Made by a program: the position numbers and the translations under genes
Source of the DNA: UBA8337 sp965221415
Lineage (GTDB): Bacteria; Pseudomonadota; Alphaproteobacteria; RS24
DNA: 64,000 nt
Direction: 5' to 3'
NCBI GenBank assembly: GCA_965221415.1
Contig: OZ244887.1
Span: 372,001 to 436,000, forward strand
Notes under the pieces: model-generated
Seen by the model: the letters and a program-made list of their open reading frames with translations, nothing else
Database searches by the model: none
What the model was told of the DNA's origin: nothing
Part shown: in pieces, positions 8,186 to 16,767 of the stretch
Layout: each line of letters opens with the position of its first letter
Numbering within the stretch: the stretch's first letter is position 1

Positions 8186-9830
8186 AGAGACGCTCCTTAA
8201 ATGGCTCTAACCCCACGCGGCGATAAGTGTCGATAAAGCGTTCGCCGTCGGCGCGAATATCCGTGTAAGTGGTGACTACAGTCTCGATAGCATCGACAAT
8301 CGTTTCTTCCGTAAACGCACGCCCCGTAATGGTGCCAATGCTTGCGTCCTCATCCGCCGCGCCGCCAAGCGATATTTGATAAAACTCAGTGCCCTTTTTA
8401 TCGACACCCAAAATGCCGATATGGCCGACATGGTGATGGCCGCACGCATTGATGCAGCCAGAGATTTTGATTTTCAACTCGCCAATATCATATTGGCGGT
8501 CGAGGTCAGCAAAGCGGTTGGAAATATCCTGCGCCAGCGGAATCGAGCGCGCATTGGCAAGGTTGCAATAATCCAGCCCCGGACACGCTATCGTATCTGA
8601 AATCAGCCCTAGATTGGCGGTCGCGAGTTGATGCGCATCCAACGCATCATAGACGCTTTTCATGTCGTCCAGTCTGACGTGCGGCAAAACCAGATTTTGT
8701 TCATGCGTCACGCGAATCTCGTCAAAGCTGTATTGTTCTGCCAGCTGTGCCACGGCATCCATTTGCACGTCGCTGGCATCGCCCGGAACCCCGCCGATTG
8801 GTTTCAGCGAAATATTGACGATGCCATAGCCATCTTGTTTATGCGCCACGACATTGGCGCGCACCCAACGGGCAAAATCAGCATCGGTCTCTTTTGCCAC
8901 TTCGAAAGTCTCGCTTGTGGTGGGCAATGTTTCGAAAGTGGGGGGGGCAAAATAAGCGCTGATACGGTCGATTTCTGCTTGCGGCACGGTGAGCATTTGG
9001 GTGGCATCAATTTTAGCAAACTCGGCCTCAACCATGCGGCGTATCTCGTCAGCGCCGGTTTCATGCACCAGAATTTTAATCCGCGCCTTGTAGCTATTAT
9101 CGCGCCGCCCAAGCATATTATAGACGCGCATCACGGCCTCTAAATAGGCAAGCAATTGCGCTTTCGGCACAAATTCGGCGATTTTTTTGGCGATGAAAGG
9201 CGTGCGTCCCTGACCCCCGCCGACATGGATTTCGTAGCCAATCTCGCCCGCATCATTGCGCTTAATAACAATACCAATATCGTGCAGTTTAATCGCAGCG
9301 CGGTCGTTTACATGGCCAGTAACGGCGATTTTAAACTTGCGCGGCAGATAGCTGAACTCGGGGTGAAAAGTCGACCATTGGCGAATAATCTCCGAAATAA
9401 TGCGCGGGTCTTCGACTTCATCTGCAATGGCGGCGGCGTATTGGTCGGCGGTGACATTGCGGATGCAATTGCCAGAGGTCTGGATGGCGTGCATCTCGAC
9501 ACTGGCTAATTCATCCAGTAAGTCGGGAATCTTATCCAACGCCGGCCAGTTATACTGAATGTTTTGCCGCGTGGTGAAATGGCCGTAGCCTCGGTCATAT
9601 GTGCGCGCAATATGCGCCAGCATCCGCATTTGACGACTCGCCAGTGTGCCATACGGAATAGCCACGCGCAGCATATAGGCGTGTAATTGCAGATAGACAC
9701 CGTTCATCAGCCGCAATGGTTTGAAGGCATCTTCGGTCAAGTCACCCGAAATACGCCGTTCAACCTGCCCCCGAAACTGCTTTACGCGGTCGGCAACTAG
9801 CTTGTGGTCAAACTCATCGTAACGATACAT
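8175..9830 (-). CDS. cysI: Assimilatory nitrite/sulfite reductase hemoprotein
   Basis: 551 residues. It reduces sulfite to sulfide with siroheme and a [4Fe-4S] cluster. Both ferredoxin-like half domains are present, and the cluster ligands are visible as CPGLDYC (Cys 416 and 422) and GCINAC (Cys 459 and 463). The operon context with DUF2849 upstream and DUF934 downstream supports sulfite over nitrite. There is no flavoprotein subunit nearby, so electrons probably come from ferredoxin or an unlinked reductase. The siroheme methyltransferase gene is about 32 kb away in this window. Confidence 0.9.
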   Translation of the reverse strand: MYRYDEFDHKLVADRVKQFRGQVERRISGDLTEDAFKPLRLMNGVYLQLHAYMLRVAIPYGTLASRQMRMLAHIARTYDRGYGHFTTRQNIQYNWPALDKIPDLLDELASVEMHAIQTSGNCIRNVTADQYAAAIADEVEDPRIISEIIRQWSTFHPEFSYLPRKFKIAVTGHVNDRAAIKLHDIGIVIKRNDAGEIGYEIHVGGGQGRTPFIAKKIAEFVPKAQLLAYLEAVMRVYNMLGRRDNSYKARIKILVHETGADEIRRMVEAEFAKIDATQMLTVPQAEIDRISAYFAPPTFETLPTTSETFEVAKETDADFARWVRANVVAHKQDGYGIVNISLKPIGGVPGDASDVQMDAVAQLAEQYSFDEIRVTHEQNLVLPHVRLDDMKSVYDALDAHQLATANLGLISDTIACPGLDYCNLANARSIPLAQDISNRFADLDRQYDIGELKIKISGCINACGHHHVGHIGILGVDKKGTEFYQISLGGAADEDASIGTITGRAFTEETIVDAIETVVTTYTDIRADGERFIDTYRRVGLEPFKERLYGE

Positions 9831-9838
9831 AGTTGTTC

Positions 9839-10159
9839 CTATCCTTGCGCTTGTTTTCCAAGATCCAACCGCACGGTCGGCCCTTTGGCACGAATAATCT
9901 CGCGCACACTGGCGGGCGCATAAGCGCTGCCCTCAGCAAGAACTTCAAACAAATATGGCTCAAGGATATGCGCTTCAAAATTATCTGGCGTGGCACGCGC
10001 CAGTAAAGCATCGCCCGCTTCTGACCCATCGGCAATATCGGCGGCGGCAAACGCCTCGACCCACTGATTGTCGGGTGCCAAATAAACCACCTCGCCATCG
10101 CTCAACCGATTGGCGGTGACGGCCTGAAACCGTGCCCCTTTGGCGCTGTGTTGTGCCAT
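9839..10159 (-). CDS. DUF2849 domain protein
   Basis: 106 residues. The pattern FQAVTANRLSDGEVVYLAPDNQWVE and the later EAHILEPYLFEV match DUF2849, a small alphaproteobacterial protein encoded immediately before cysI. Its role is unknown to me; a function in sulfite reductase expression or assembly is inferred only from position. It is the first gene of the operon, eight bases before cysI, and has the inverted repeat 10183-10210 just upstream. Confidence 0.75.
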   Translation of the reverse strand: MAQHSAKGARFQAVTANRLSDGEVVYLAPDNQWVEAFAAADIADGSEAGDALLARATPDNFEAHILEPYLFEVLAEGSAYAPASVREIIRAKGPTVRLDLGKQAQG

Positions 10160-10182
10160 GTTTAATCCCTCGTAAGTTAAGG

Positions 10183-10210
10183 CGGATAATGCCTATTTTT
10201 ACATTATCCG
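10183..10210. promoter_or_regulatory. Inverted repeat upstream of the sulfite reductase operon
   Basis: Perfect 9-bp arms CGGATAATG (10183-10191) and CATTATCCG (10202-10210) around a 10-base AT-rich spacer. Outer arms AAGTT (10174-10178) and AACTT (10213-10217) extend the symmetry. It lies 24 bases before the DUF2849 start, a fitting place for a repressor or activator site. The cognate regulator is unknown. Confidence 0.55.
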
Positions 10211-10254
10211 TCAACTTAATGTAAAACTCTATATTTCACGATTTTTAATGTAGA

Positions 10255-11022
10255 TTAATGCTGGAAGCTATCGTGCCACCGTCGCAGGACAAGCCATTCA
10301 ATGAGCGTCAGTGTGTAAAACAACGCAATGCCCAAGAGTGATAATAGAGCGAGGGCGGCAAATAGCGTGGCGATTTCTAGCCGATTGCCTGCCTCCACAA
10401 TGCGCCATGCGAGGCCTGTGCTATCGCCAGAGCCAGCGACGAATTCAGCAACGACCGCACCGATAAGGGCGAGGCCACCAGAAATCTTTGCCCCCGTCAG
10501 CATAGCGGGCAGGGCGGCGGGGAGTTCGAGATAATATAGTTTTTGCCACCAGCGCGCGCCTGACAGCGTCATTAAATCGAGCAATTGCGGGTCGATACTG
10601 CGCAAGCCTTGCACGCTATTCGTCAGCATGGGAAAGAACGCGACCATCCATGCGATGATGATCAATGCGCGTTCGATATTGTCAAAGCCGACCCAGATAA
10701 GAATCAGCGGCGCGATGGCCACCACCGGCGTGACTTGCAGTGACACGACATAAGGATAAAACGCCATTTCGATAATGCGCGCGCGGGTAAACAAGATAGC
10801 CAGTCCGACGCCGCTGACAATCGCCCAGAAAAACGCAAGGGCGGTGACTTTTACAGTCGCCCAGAGCGAACCCATCAGGGTTGCAAAATTATCGATAAGC
10901 GCGGCACCAATCGCAGAAGGCGACGGCAGCACAAATATCGGTACATTGGCGCTCGTGACCCAAACCTCCCACAAAACAAGCAGGGCGATACCGACTAAAA
11001 ATGGTAGGAAATAGCGCATCAT
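10255..11022 (-). CDS. ABC transporter permease, ThiX/SsuC type
   Basis: 255 residues with about six membrane segments and the binding-protein-dependent transport EAA-like loop (GLRSIDPQLLDLMTLSGARWWQ). It forms the membrane channel of the importer encoded by the next two upstream genes, whose start and stop codons overlap. The family serves sulfonates, nitrate and thiamine precursors; the binding protein points to the THI5/NMT1 group. It is followed after 95 bases by the sulfite reductase operon on the same strand. Confidence 0.85.
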   Translation of the reverse strand: MMRYFLPFLVGIALLVLWEVWVTSANVPIFVLPSPSAIGAALIDNFATLMGSLWATVKVTALAFFWAIVSGVGLAILFTRARIIEMAFYPYVVSLQVTPVVAIAPLILIWVGFDNIERALIIIAWMVAFFPMLTNSVQGLRSIDPQLLDLMTLSGARWWQKLYYLELPAALPAMLTGAKISGGLALIGAVVAEFVAGSGDSTGLAWRIVEAGNRLEIATLFAALALLSLLGIALFYTLTLIEWLVLRRWHDSFQH

Positions 11023-11753
11023 ACGGCCTCGCTATCGTCTAAAGCGGCGTTGATGGCAGCGCAGGCGGCATGGAATTCGGGTGCCGTGCGGAAATCTGCG
11101 GTGCGTGTTTTTTGCTTGATGGCAATTTCAGTTTTGATGCGCCCTGTTTCCATCACGAGCGCGCGCTCGGCGAGATAGGCCGCCTCGGTGATGCTGTGGG
11201 TGACAAAAATGACAGTGCATTTTTGTTGCTGCCAAATGGCGCGCAAGTCATCATCAAGGCGAAAGCGGGTCAATTCATCGAGCGCTGCGAATGGCTCATC
11301 CATCAGCAAAACGGGAGGACGCTTGACCAATGCGCGCGCTAATGAAACGCGCATCTTCATGCCGCCCGATAATTCATGCGGCAAAGCATCCGCGCGCCCG
11401 CTTAACCCAACAAGGGCTAAAGCTGCATCGGTGCGGGCGGCAATCTCATCTCTTTCAAGGCCAGCGATGCGCATGGGTAGGGCGGTATTTTCATACACTG
11501 AACGCCACGCGAGCAGCGCAGGTTCTTGAAACACAAAGCCGATATCATTTTGCGCCACAGTTTCAAGCTGGCCTTTATCGGCCACCAAAAGCCGCGCCAA
11601 CAGCCGTAGGAGACTCGACTTGCCGCATCCTGAAGGGCCGACCAAAGCGGTAAAACTGCCCGCTTCAAAGCGGGCGGATACATCGTATAGGGCTTTGTGG
11701 CCACTATCATAGGTCAGGCTGACATCCGAAAGAGAGAGGGCGGGGGGCGTCAT
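11019..11753 (-). CDS. ABC transporter ATP-binding protein
   Basis: 244 residues from the ATG at 11753, which overlaps the stop of the binding-protein gene by one base (TAATG). The frame stays open to 11804. Walker A GPSGCGKS is at residues 39-46; a LSGGMKMRVSLARAL signature and the Walker B LLMDEPFAALD follow. It energises import of the substrate bound by the adjacent periplasmic protein, and belongs to the nitrate/sulfonate/thiamine-precursor class. Confidence 0.9.
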   Translation of the reverse strand: MTPPALSLSDVSLTYDSGHKALYDVSARFEAGSFTALVGPSGCGKSSLLRLLARLLVADKGQLETVAQNDIGFVFQEPALLAWRSVYENTALPMRIAGLERDEIAARTDAALALVGLSGRADALPHELSGGMKMRVSLARALVKRPPVLLMDEPFAALDELTRFRLDDDLRAIWQQQKCTVIFVTHSITEAAYLAERALVMETGRIKTEIAIKQKTRTADFRTAPEFHAACAAINAALDDSEAV

Positions 11754-12754
11754 TATTGCGCCGCGTCCTGATGCGTAAACTGGGTGGTGAATGCCGTGCG
11801 CCAATTCAACGAGCTTGGATAAACCCCGTTTTGCGCCATGGTGGCGAAGAAAGAGTGCCAGCGTTGCGCACTCATCGCGCCCATGCCATGCGCTTCCGTC
11901 TCGGCTGAAACGAGCATGCCGCGTGTGCGGATTTGCTCAATCGCTTGGTCGATAATATCTTGGGTCATGTCGGGGTTGGTTTCCAAAATAAGCAGATTGC
12001 CGGGTGTCGGGTCGCTGTAAATATAGCTGCGCCAGCCCTCAAGCGACGCGTTGACGAAGGCTTGCACGATTTCTGGACGTTGCTCAATCATTTTGTTTTG
12101 CGCCAGCACCATGGCGGCATAGCTTGGGTAGCCATAATCTGACAGCAGGAAGATTTTTGGCGCAAAGCCGCCGCGTGTCTCGATAGTGTATGGTTCAGAG
12201 GTGACATAGCCCTGCTGGATGGCTTGCTCGTCGATTAAAAACGGTGCCAAATTAAACGTATATTTACGGATTTGGCGGTCGGAGAAATCATATTTAGCTT
12301 TCAGCCAAACCCAGAACGCGCTCACGGAGGCATCGGCTAGCATGACGGGTTTTCCTTTAATATCGGCGAGGCTCTGAATGTCATCGCGCGGATGGGTAAT
12401 AAGCACTTGCGGGTCTTTTTGAAACGCCGCCATGACGGCAGTGGCAGGCACACCAGCTTTGACAATGTTAAGCGGAATAAAACTATTCGACCCCATGCCA
12501 AAATCAATCGCGCCCGCGCCCAGTAATTGCGGGATGTTAATGCCGGGCCCGCCGCCACGAATGGTGACATCAAGGCCGGCATTTTTATACAAGCCCAATG
12601 CCTTTGCCTGATAAAACCCGCCTTGTTCGGCTTGCGCTTTCCAGTCAGTGGCAAACACCACAGGCTCTAAAGCGTGCGTCGGGGTTGCAATGCACAAACC
12701 CAATATGGCCAGAACACATAAATGTTTAGCAATCATGGTCACGCGATGCGACAT
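11753..12754 (-). CDS. ABC transporter substrate-binding protein, NMT1/THI5-like
   Basis: 333 residues. A signal peptide is clear (basic start, hydrophobic core, cut after about residue 28 at THA). The mature start DWKAQAEQGGFYQAKALGLY and GGGPGINIPQLLGAGAIDFG are typical of the NMT1/THI5 family, which binds pyrimidine precursors of thiamine in several bacteria. I found no TPP riboswitch motif in the 77 bases upstream, so a thiamine role is not confirmed, and the neighbouring sulfite reductase leaves a sulfur compound possible. It is the first gene of a three-gene importer operon, divergent from the YcgN-like gene. Confidence 0.82.
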   Translation of the reverse strand: MSHRVTMIAKHLCVLAILGLCIATPTHALEPVVFATDWKAQAEQGGFYQAKALGLYKNAGLDVTIRGGGPGINIPQLLGAGAIDFGMGSNSFIPLNIVKAGVPATAVMAAFQKDPQVLITHPRDDIQSLADIKGKPVMLADASVSAFWVWLKAKYDFSDRQIRKYTFNLAPFLIDEQAIQQGYVTSEPYTIETRGGFAPKIFLLSDYGYPSYAAMVLAQNKMIEQRPEIVQAFVNASLEGWRSYIYSDPTPGNLLILETNPDMTQDIIDQAIEQIRTRGMLVSAETEAHGMGAMSAQRWHSFFATMAQNGVYPSSLNWRTAFTTQFTHQDAAQ

Positions 12755-12831
12755 AGTCTATATTCCCCCATACCCTGCTTCCCGTGTAAAACTGACAGAC
12801 AGGGTGGTACTCGTCAATATAGGGGCGCGAT

Positions 12832-13281
12832 ATGGTTCAAAAACCGTTCTGGCAAACCACAGCTCTGGCCGATATGAACGCCGACCAATGGGAGGCCATC
12901 TGCGATGGCTGCGCTAAATGCTGTCTCGTTAAATTGCATGATGAAGAAACTGGCGACATCACGTTTACCAATTTGGCGTGTTGCTTACTGGATACGCAAA
13001 GCTGTCGCTGCACAGATTACGCACGGCGCACCGAGATTGTGCCCGATTGCGTAAAGCTCAGTAAAGACAATCTCGATAATATTGATTTCATGCCGCCAAG
13101 CTGTGCGTATCGCTTGCTGAATGAAGGCAAGCCTCTGCCGCTTTGGCATCCGCTGGTTTCTGGCACACGCGATAGTGTCGCGGCGGCGGGCATGTCGGCC
13201 AAGGGACGGATTATCTCAGAAAACGATGCGGATGATGATATCGAAGCGCATGTTGTCGACTGGCCGATGGATAAAATTTAG
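12832..13281 (+). CDS. YcgN family cysteine cluster protein (UPF0260)
   Basis: 149 residues. It carries the family cysteine pattern near the N-terminus: CDGCAKCC, then CC and CRC in a TNLACCLLDTQSCRC stretch, and a later conserved segment MPPSCAYRLL followed by LPLWHPL. Such clusters suggest metal or Fe-S binding, but the function is not known. It is divergent from the ABC importer and followed by a terminator-like hairpin. Confidence 0.85.
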   Translation: MVQKPFWQTTALADMNADQWEAICDGCAKCCLVKLHDEETGDITFTNLACCLLDTQSCRCTDYARRTEIVPDCVKLSKDNLDNIDFMPPSCAYRLLNEGKPLPLWHPLVSGTRDSVAAAGMSAKGRIISENDADDDIEAHVVDWPMDKI

Positions 13282-13312
13282 ATAAAATACGCATTTTTAT
13301 GCTTTTTTTATC
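13281..13312 (+). terminator. Terminator-like hairpin after the YcgN-like gene
   Basis: Outer arms GATAAAA (13281-13287) and TTTTATC (13306-13312) enclose a second stem GCAT-tttt-ATGC (13291-13302), with a T run on the right. It separates the YcgN-like gene from the GTA operon and may insulate it from read-through. Confidence 0.5.
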
Positions 13313-13399
13313 TTGTGCCAAGCTATTGATTCATCGTGCATTTCCGAATCTTGTCCCCGCGCTTTTTCTTTAACCTACTGAATTAATTGAAAAATATTA

Positions 13400-13429
13400 T
13401 TGACAACCGCCCCGCTTGTTTGATAGGTT
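13400..13429 (+). promoter_or_regulatory. Candidate promoter of the GTA cluster
   Basis: A perfect -35 hexamer TTGACA (13400-13405) with a poor -10 (TAGGTT, 13424-13429) 18 bases on. A strong -35 with a weak -10 is compatible with an activator-dependent promoter. It is the only clear candidate in the ~200-base gap before the first GTA gene. Confidence 0.4.
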
Positions 13430-13487
13430 TATGCCATAACACGAAAAGGCTAATCTATCTGGGTTGGCTTTCGTTTTCTCAAATGAC

Positions 13488-13802
13488 ATGAAGATGGTAG
13501 CGCCAAATAATCGATTGCAGCTGATGCAGGAAACCTTGCTCGCGGATATCGAAAATATGCAGGCGCGTCTGCCAGCCAATGTTGAGGATGTGTCAGAGGC
13601 GTTTGAACGTTATGCGCGTATCATCAATATGCTGGCGCGTGCGCTGAATGTCATGAGCCAGCTGCAACAACAAACTGATAAGAACTGGACAGAAAAAGCT
13701 GACCCGCAAAACCGGCAGGCGCTCGTCGCCGATATTGAACAAAAATTGGCACGGTTGGCGCAAAGCGAGTCTTCGCCAGCGTCTTCTGACAAAGCTGAGT
13801 GA
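13488..13802 (+). CDS. Putative GTA small terminase subunit (g1-like)
   Basis: 104 residues from the ATG at 13488; ATG at 13494 and TTG at 13464 are alternatives, and none has a good ribosome site. It is mostly predicted helix, with LQLMQETLLADIENMQARL and a FERYARIINMLARALNVM segment suggesting coiled coil, and has an acidic serine-rich tail. Position directly before the large terminase matches g1 of the Rhodobacter GTA, which was shown to be the small terminase. Sequence similarity is too weak for me to claim it beyond position and style. Confidence 0.6.
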   Translation: MKMVAPNNRLQLMQETLLADIENMQARLPANVEDVSEAFERYARIINMLARALNVMSQLQQQTDKNWTEKADPQNRQALVADIEQKLARLAQSESSPASSDKAE

Positions 13803-15030
13803 TGCTGAAATTGCGGCGCTATATTGGCATTGGGATTTTTGGGCGCGAGCCGACCAATTACCGCCTTTAGGTCATTGGACGACATGGATGATGCTCGGCG
13901 GACGCGGCGCGGGCAAAACTCGTGCTGGTGCGGAATGGGTGCGTGGTCGTGTAGAAAGCGCGCAACATGGAGCGCGCCGCATCGCGCTGGTCGGTGAGAC
14001 CTATGGCGCGGCGCGGGCTGTGATGGTTGAAGGCCCGTCTGGATTGCTAGCTATTTCGCCGCCTGATTGGAGACCGAAATTCTTTCCCAGTCGCAATCTG
14101 CTTATCTGGCCGAACGGGGCGGAAGCAACCTTGTTTTCTGCGGAGCGTCCCGAAGCATTGCGCGGGCCTCAATTTGACGCGGCATGGTGCGATGAATTGG
14201 CCAAGTGGCGCTACGATGAAGACACTTGGGATATGCTGCAATTTGGTCTTCGACTGGGGCAGCATCCGCAGCAAGTGGTGACCACAACACCGCGCCCGAC
14301 ACGGCTCGTAAAACGCTTGCTTGGCGACCCTGCTTGTATCGTGACGCGGGCGGCGACGATGGATAATCAGGCTAATTTAGCGCCGGGTTTTATCGAGCAT
14401 GTGGTCGGGCGGTATGTCGGGACGCAGCTTGGTCGTCAAGAATTGGACGGCGATGTCATAGACGACACGCCCGGCGCATTATGGACGCGCGACTTGCTCG
14501 ACCGTCAACGCCAAAACGCGTCGGCGAAATTGGTAGAGGTCATTGTGGCACTCGACCCGCCCGCGAGTACGGGTCCGAAAGCTGATGCGTGCGGCATTAT
14601 TGTTATTGGTCGCGGCGATGATGGCATGGCTTATGTGATTGACGACCGTTCGGTGCAAGGCGCAACGCCAAGCGCGTGGTCGGCGGTGGCACGCGAGGCC
14701 TATCGGGAGCATCAGGCGAGCGCGCTGATTGGCGAAGTCAATCAAGGGGGCGAATTGGTGCGCGAAATCGTGCTGCGCGATGCGCCAGATATTGTGTTTC
14801 AGCCCGTGCGGGCTGTTGTTGGTAAATTGCTGCGGGCTGAACCCGTCGCGGCGCTTTATGAGCGCGGACGCGTGTTTCATGTCGGCAATTTCGATTTATT
14901 GGAAGATGAAATGTGCCGCTATGTCGGCCATGGAAAAAGTCCAGACCGATTAGATGCGTTGGTCTGGGGGGTGAGCTGGTTGCTTTTGCGACCAAACCCC
15001 AAGGCACCACCGCGGCTACGCCGCTTATAA
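13735..15030 (+). CDS. GTA terminase large subunit (g2, TerL)
   Basis: 431 residues. This is the packaging motor: ATPase domain with Walker A GGRGAGKT at residues 55-62 and an acidic Walker B-like WCDELAKW, then a nuclease domain with aspartates in VIVALDPPAS and PDRLDALVWGVSW. The family cuts and packages host DNA by headful. No ATG occurs before the conserved FWARADQLPP segment; the only suitable start is a TTG at 13735, giving a 68-base overlap with g1 in another frame. An internal start or recoding is possible. Confidence 0.92.
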   Translation: MNKNWHGWRKASLRQRLLTKLSDAEIAALYWHWDFWARADQLPPLGHWTTWMMLGGRGAGKTRAGAEWVRGRVESAQHGARRIALVGETYGAARAVMVEGPSGLLAISPPDWRPKFFPSRNLLIWPNGAEATLFSAERPEALRGPQFDAAWCDELAKWRYDEDTWDMLQFGLRLGQHPQQVVTTTPRPTRLVKRLLGDPACIVTRAATMDNQANLAPGFIEHVVGRYVGTQLGRQELDGDVIDDTPGALWTRDLLDRQRQNASAKLVEVIVALDPPASTGPKADACGIIVIGRGDDGMAYVIDDRSVQGATPSAWSAVAREAYREHQASALIGEVNQGGELVREIVLRDAPDIVFQPVRAVVGKLLRAEPVAALYERGRVFHVGNFDLLEDEMCRYVGHGKSPDRLDALVWGVSWLLLRPNPKAPPRLRRL

Positions 15031-15050
15031 TAATTTAACGAGGAGACGCT

Positions 15051-16229
15051 ATGTCGATTCTTGAACAGGTAACCACGCGTTTGCGTCGTGCCAAGCCGCA
15101 GGCTGCGGAAAGGCGCAATTTACAAAGCCCCTATGGCGCGCAAAAAATGCAGCAAACCGAAATAGCCAGCTGGGCGCAAGGCCATACCAGCAGAGATTTT
15201 CACCATAATCCGGTGGTCTATCGGTGCGTGCGCATGATTGCTGAGGCGTGCGCGTCTATTCCATTGGGCGTGCGCGATGGCGATGTTGATTGCAAAGTGC
15301 ATCCTCTGCTCAATGTGTTGGCACGGCCTAATCATTTACAAAGCGGGGTTGAGTTACGCGACACGCTGGTGACCCATTTACTATTGCACGGCAATGCGTA
15401 TCTGGAGCGCGTCAATGATGAGGGGGATGAAAATCAAATCAATTCGCTTTATTTATTGCGCCCCGACCGCGTGCGTATTATTTGCGACGCGCATGGCTGG
15501 CCGAGCCATTATGAATACCAGACTTCGGGTCAGAGAATTCGCCATGATGCGACCCAAAAGCCGTGCGCGATTGTGCATTTACGGCTCACCGACCCGCAAG
15601 ATGACCATTATGGCGTAAGCCCGCTCAAGGCGGCATCGCTGGCGATTAGTATTCACGGTGCGGCAAATAATTGGAATAAATCTTTATTCGATAATGCGGC
15701 GCGACCATCGGGCGCGTTGGTTTATCGTGGCACGGACGGTCAGCGGCTCACCGATACGCAATTCGATAGGTTGAAGAAAGAGCTGCAGGAAAACTTCCAA
15801 GGCACGCGCAATGCTGGCCGACCGCTATTGCTTGAGGGCGGGCTTGATTGGTCGAGTATCTCGATGAGTCCGCAGGATATGGATTTCATCGCGGCCAAGC
15901 ACAGTGCCGCGCGCGACATTGCACTGGTCTTTGGTGTGCCACCAATGCTGTTGGGAATCCCCGGCGACAATAGCTATGCCAATTATGCCGAGGCCAATCG
16001 GGCGTTTTGGCGACAAACGGTTTTGCCTTTGAACCAGCGTATTATGACGGCGTTGGAGGGTCATTTATGCGACGCGCCTGAATTGAGTTTGGTTCAATCC
16101 CTCGACACTGTATCGGCATTGGCTGAAGAGCGCCGCACTTTGTGGAAGCGCATTGATGGGGCGAATTTCCTGACGCAAGACGAAAAGCGCGCATTGGTTG
16201 GCTATGCACCGATGGGGGATGTCACATGA
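15051..16229 (+). CDS. GTA portal protein (g3, HK97 family)
   Basis: 392 residues, the normal HK97-portal size. It would form the 12-subunit ring through which DNA enters and leaves the capsid. Family features include the HNPVVYRCVRMIAEACASIP segment near residue 50, LHGNAYLERV, PLKAASLAI and the late FGVPPMLLGIPGDNSYANY stretch. A strong ribosome site (GAGGAG) precedes the ATG, unlike most genes in the cluster, which rely on overlap; this may set a high level. Its stop overlaps the protease start. Confidence 0.93.
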   Translation: MSILEQVTTRLRRAKPQAAERRNLQSPYGAQKMQQTEIASWAQGHTSRDFHHNPVVYRCVRMIAEACASIPLGVRDGDVDCKVHPLLNVLARPNHLQSGVELRDTLVTHLLLHGNAYLERVNDEGDENQINSLYLLRPDRVRIICDAHGWPSHYEYQTSGQRIRHDATQKPCAIVHLRLTDPQDDHYGVSPLKAASLAISIHGAANNWNKSLFDNAARPSGALVYRGTDGQRLTDTQFDRLKKELQENFQGTRNAGRPLLLEGGLDWSSISMSPQDMDFIAAKHSAARDIALVFGVPPMLLGIPGDNSYANYAEANRAFWRQTVLPLNQRIMTALEGHLCDAPELSLVQSLDTVSALAEERRTLWKRIDGANFLTQDEKRALVGYAPMGDVT

Positions 16230-16756
16230 TGGATGTTACCAAACCGCGTAAGATTTTTGGTTATGCGAGCGTTTTTGCAAGCCCTGATTTGGCGGGCGAT
16301 GAAATTGCGCATGGTGCCTTTGCGACTTCTCTGGCGAAGCATACCGAGGCGCACACGCCGCCATTGGCGATGCTGTACCAACACGATACGACGCGCCCGA
16401 TTGGGCGGTGGACGGCTTTGCGCGAAACGCGACGCGGTCTTTGGGTTGAAGGCGAGTTGGTGGCTGGTGTGCAATTGGCTGAAGAAGTCGGTGCGCTGGT
16501 GCAGCAAGGTGCTTTGCACGGCTTATCGATTGGTTTTCGGCCTGTTAAAGCGACCGCAGGACGTGGCCGCGTGAAACGCCGTTTGCATATAATTGATTTG
16601 GTCGAGATTTCTATCGTCACATTTCCGATGCAACCGCTTGCCCGATTATATACCAGCGCGGATGGCGCTGAGACTGACACTGTAAAGAACCAAAACGATA
16701 TCACCCACTCCTTGGCAAAAGCTAGATTTAGGCTTAGCCGCACGGCGCTTTCATGA
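16226..16756 (+). CDS. GTA prohead protease (g4, HK97 family)
   Basis: 176 residues. It processes the capsid protein during maturation. The HK97 protease catalytic pair is visible as His53 in MLYQHD and Ser101 in HGLSIGFRP, followed by the core LHIIDLVEISIVTFP motif. The start ATG overlaps the portal stop (ATGA). No separate scaffold gene exists; the scaffold function lies in the N-terminus of the next gene, as in HK97. Confidence 0.92.
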   Translation: MMDVTKPRKIFGYASVFASPDLAGDEIAHGAFATSLAKHTEAHTPPLAMLYQHDTTRPIGRWTALRETRRGLWVEGELVAGVQLAEEVGALVQQGALHGLSIGFRPVKATAGRGRVKRRLHIIDLVEISIVTFPMQPLARLYTSADGAETDTVKNQNDITHSLAKARFRLSRTALS

Positions 16757-16767
16757 AAGGAAACAAT

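Noticed and set aside
12755..12831. TPP riboswitch upstream of the THI5-like importer
   Set aside because: The conserved CTGAGA and ACCTGA elements are not present in the short leader.
15051..16229. Missing g3.5 gene of the Rhodobacter GTA
   Set aside because: This small gene is not a core GTA gene as far as I know, and its absence does not indicate damage.
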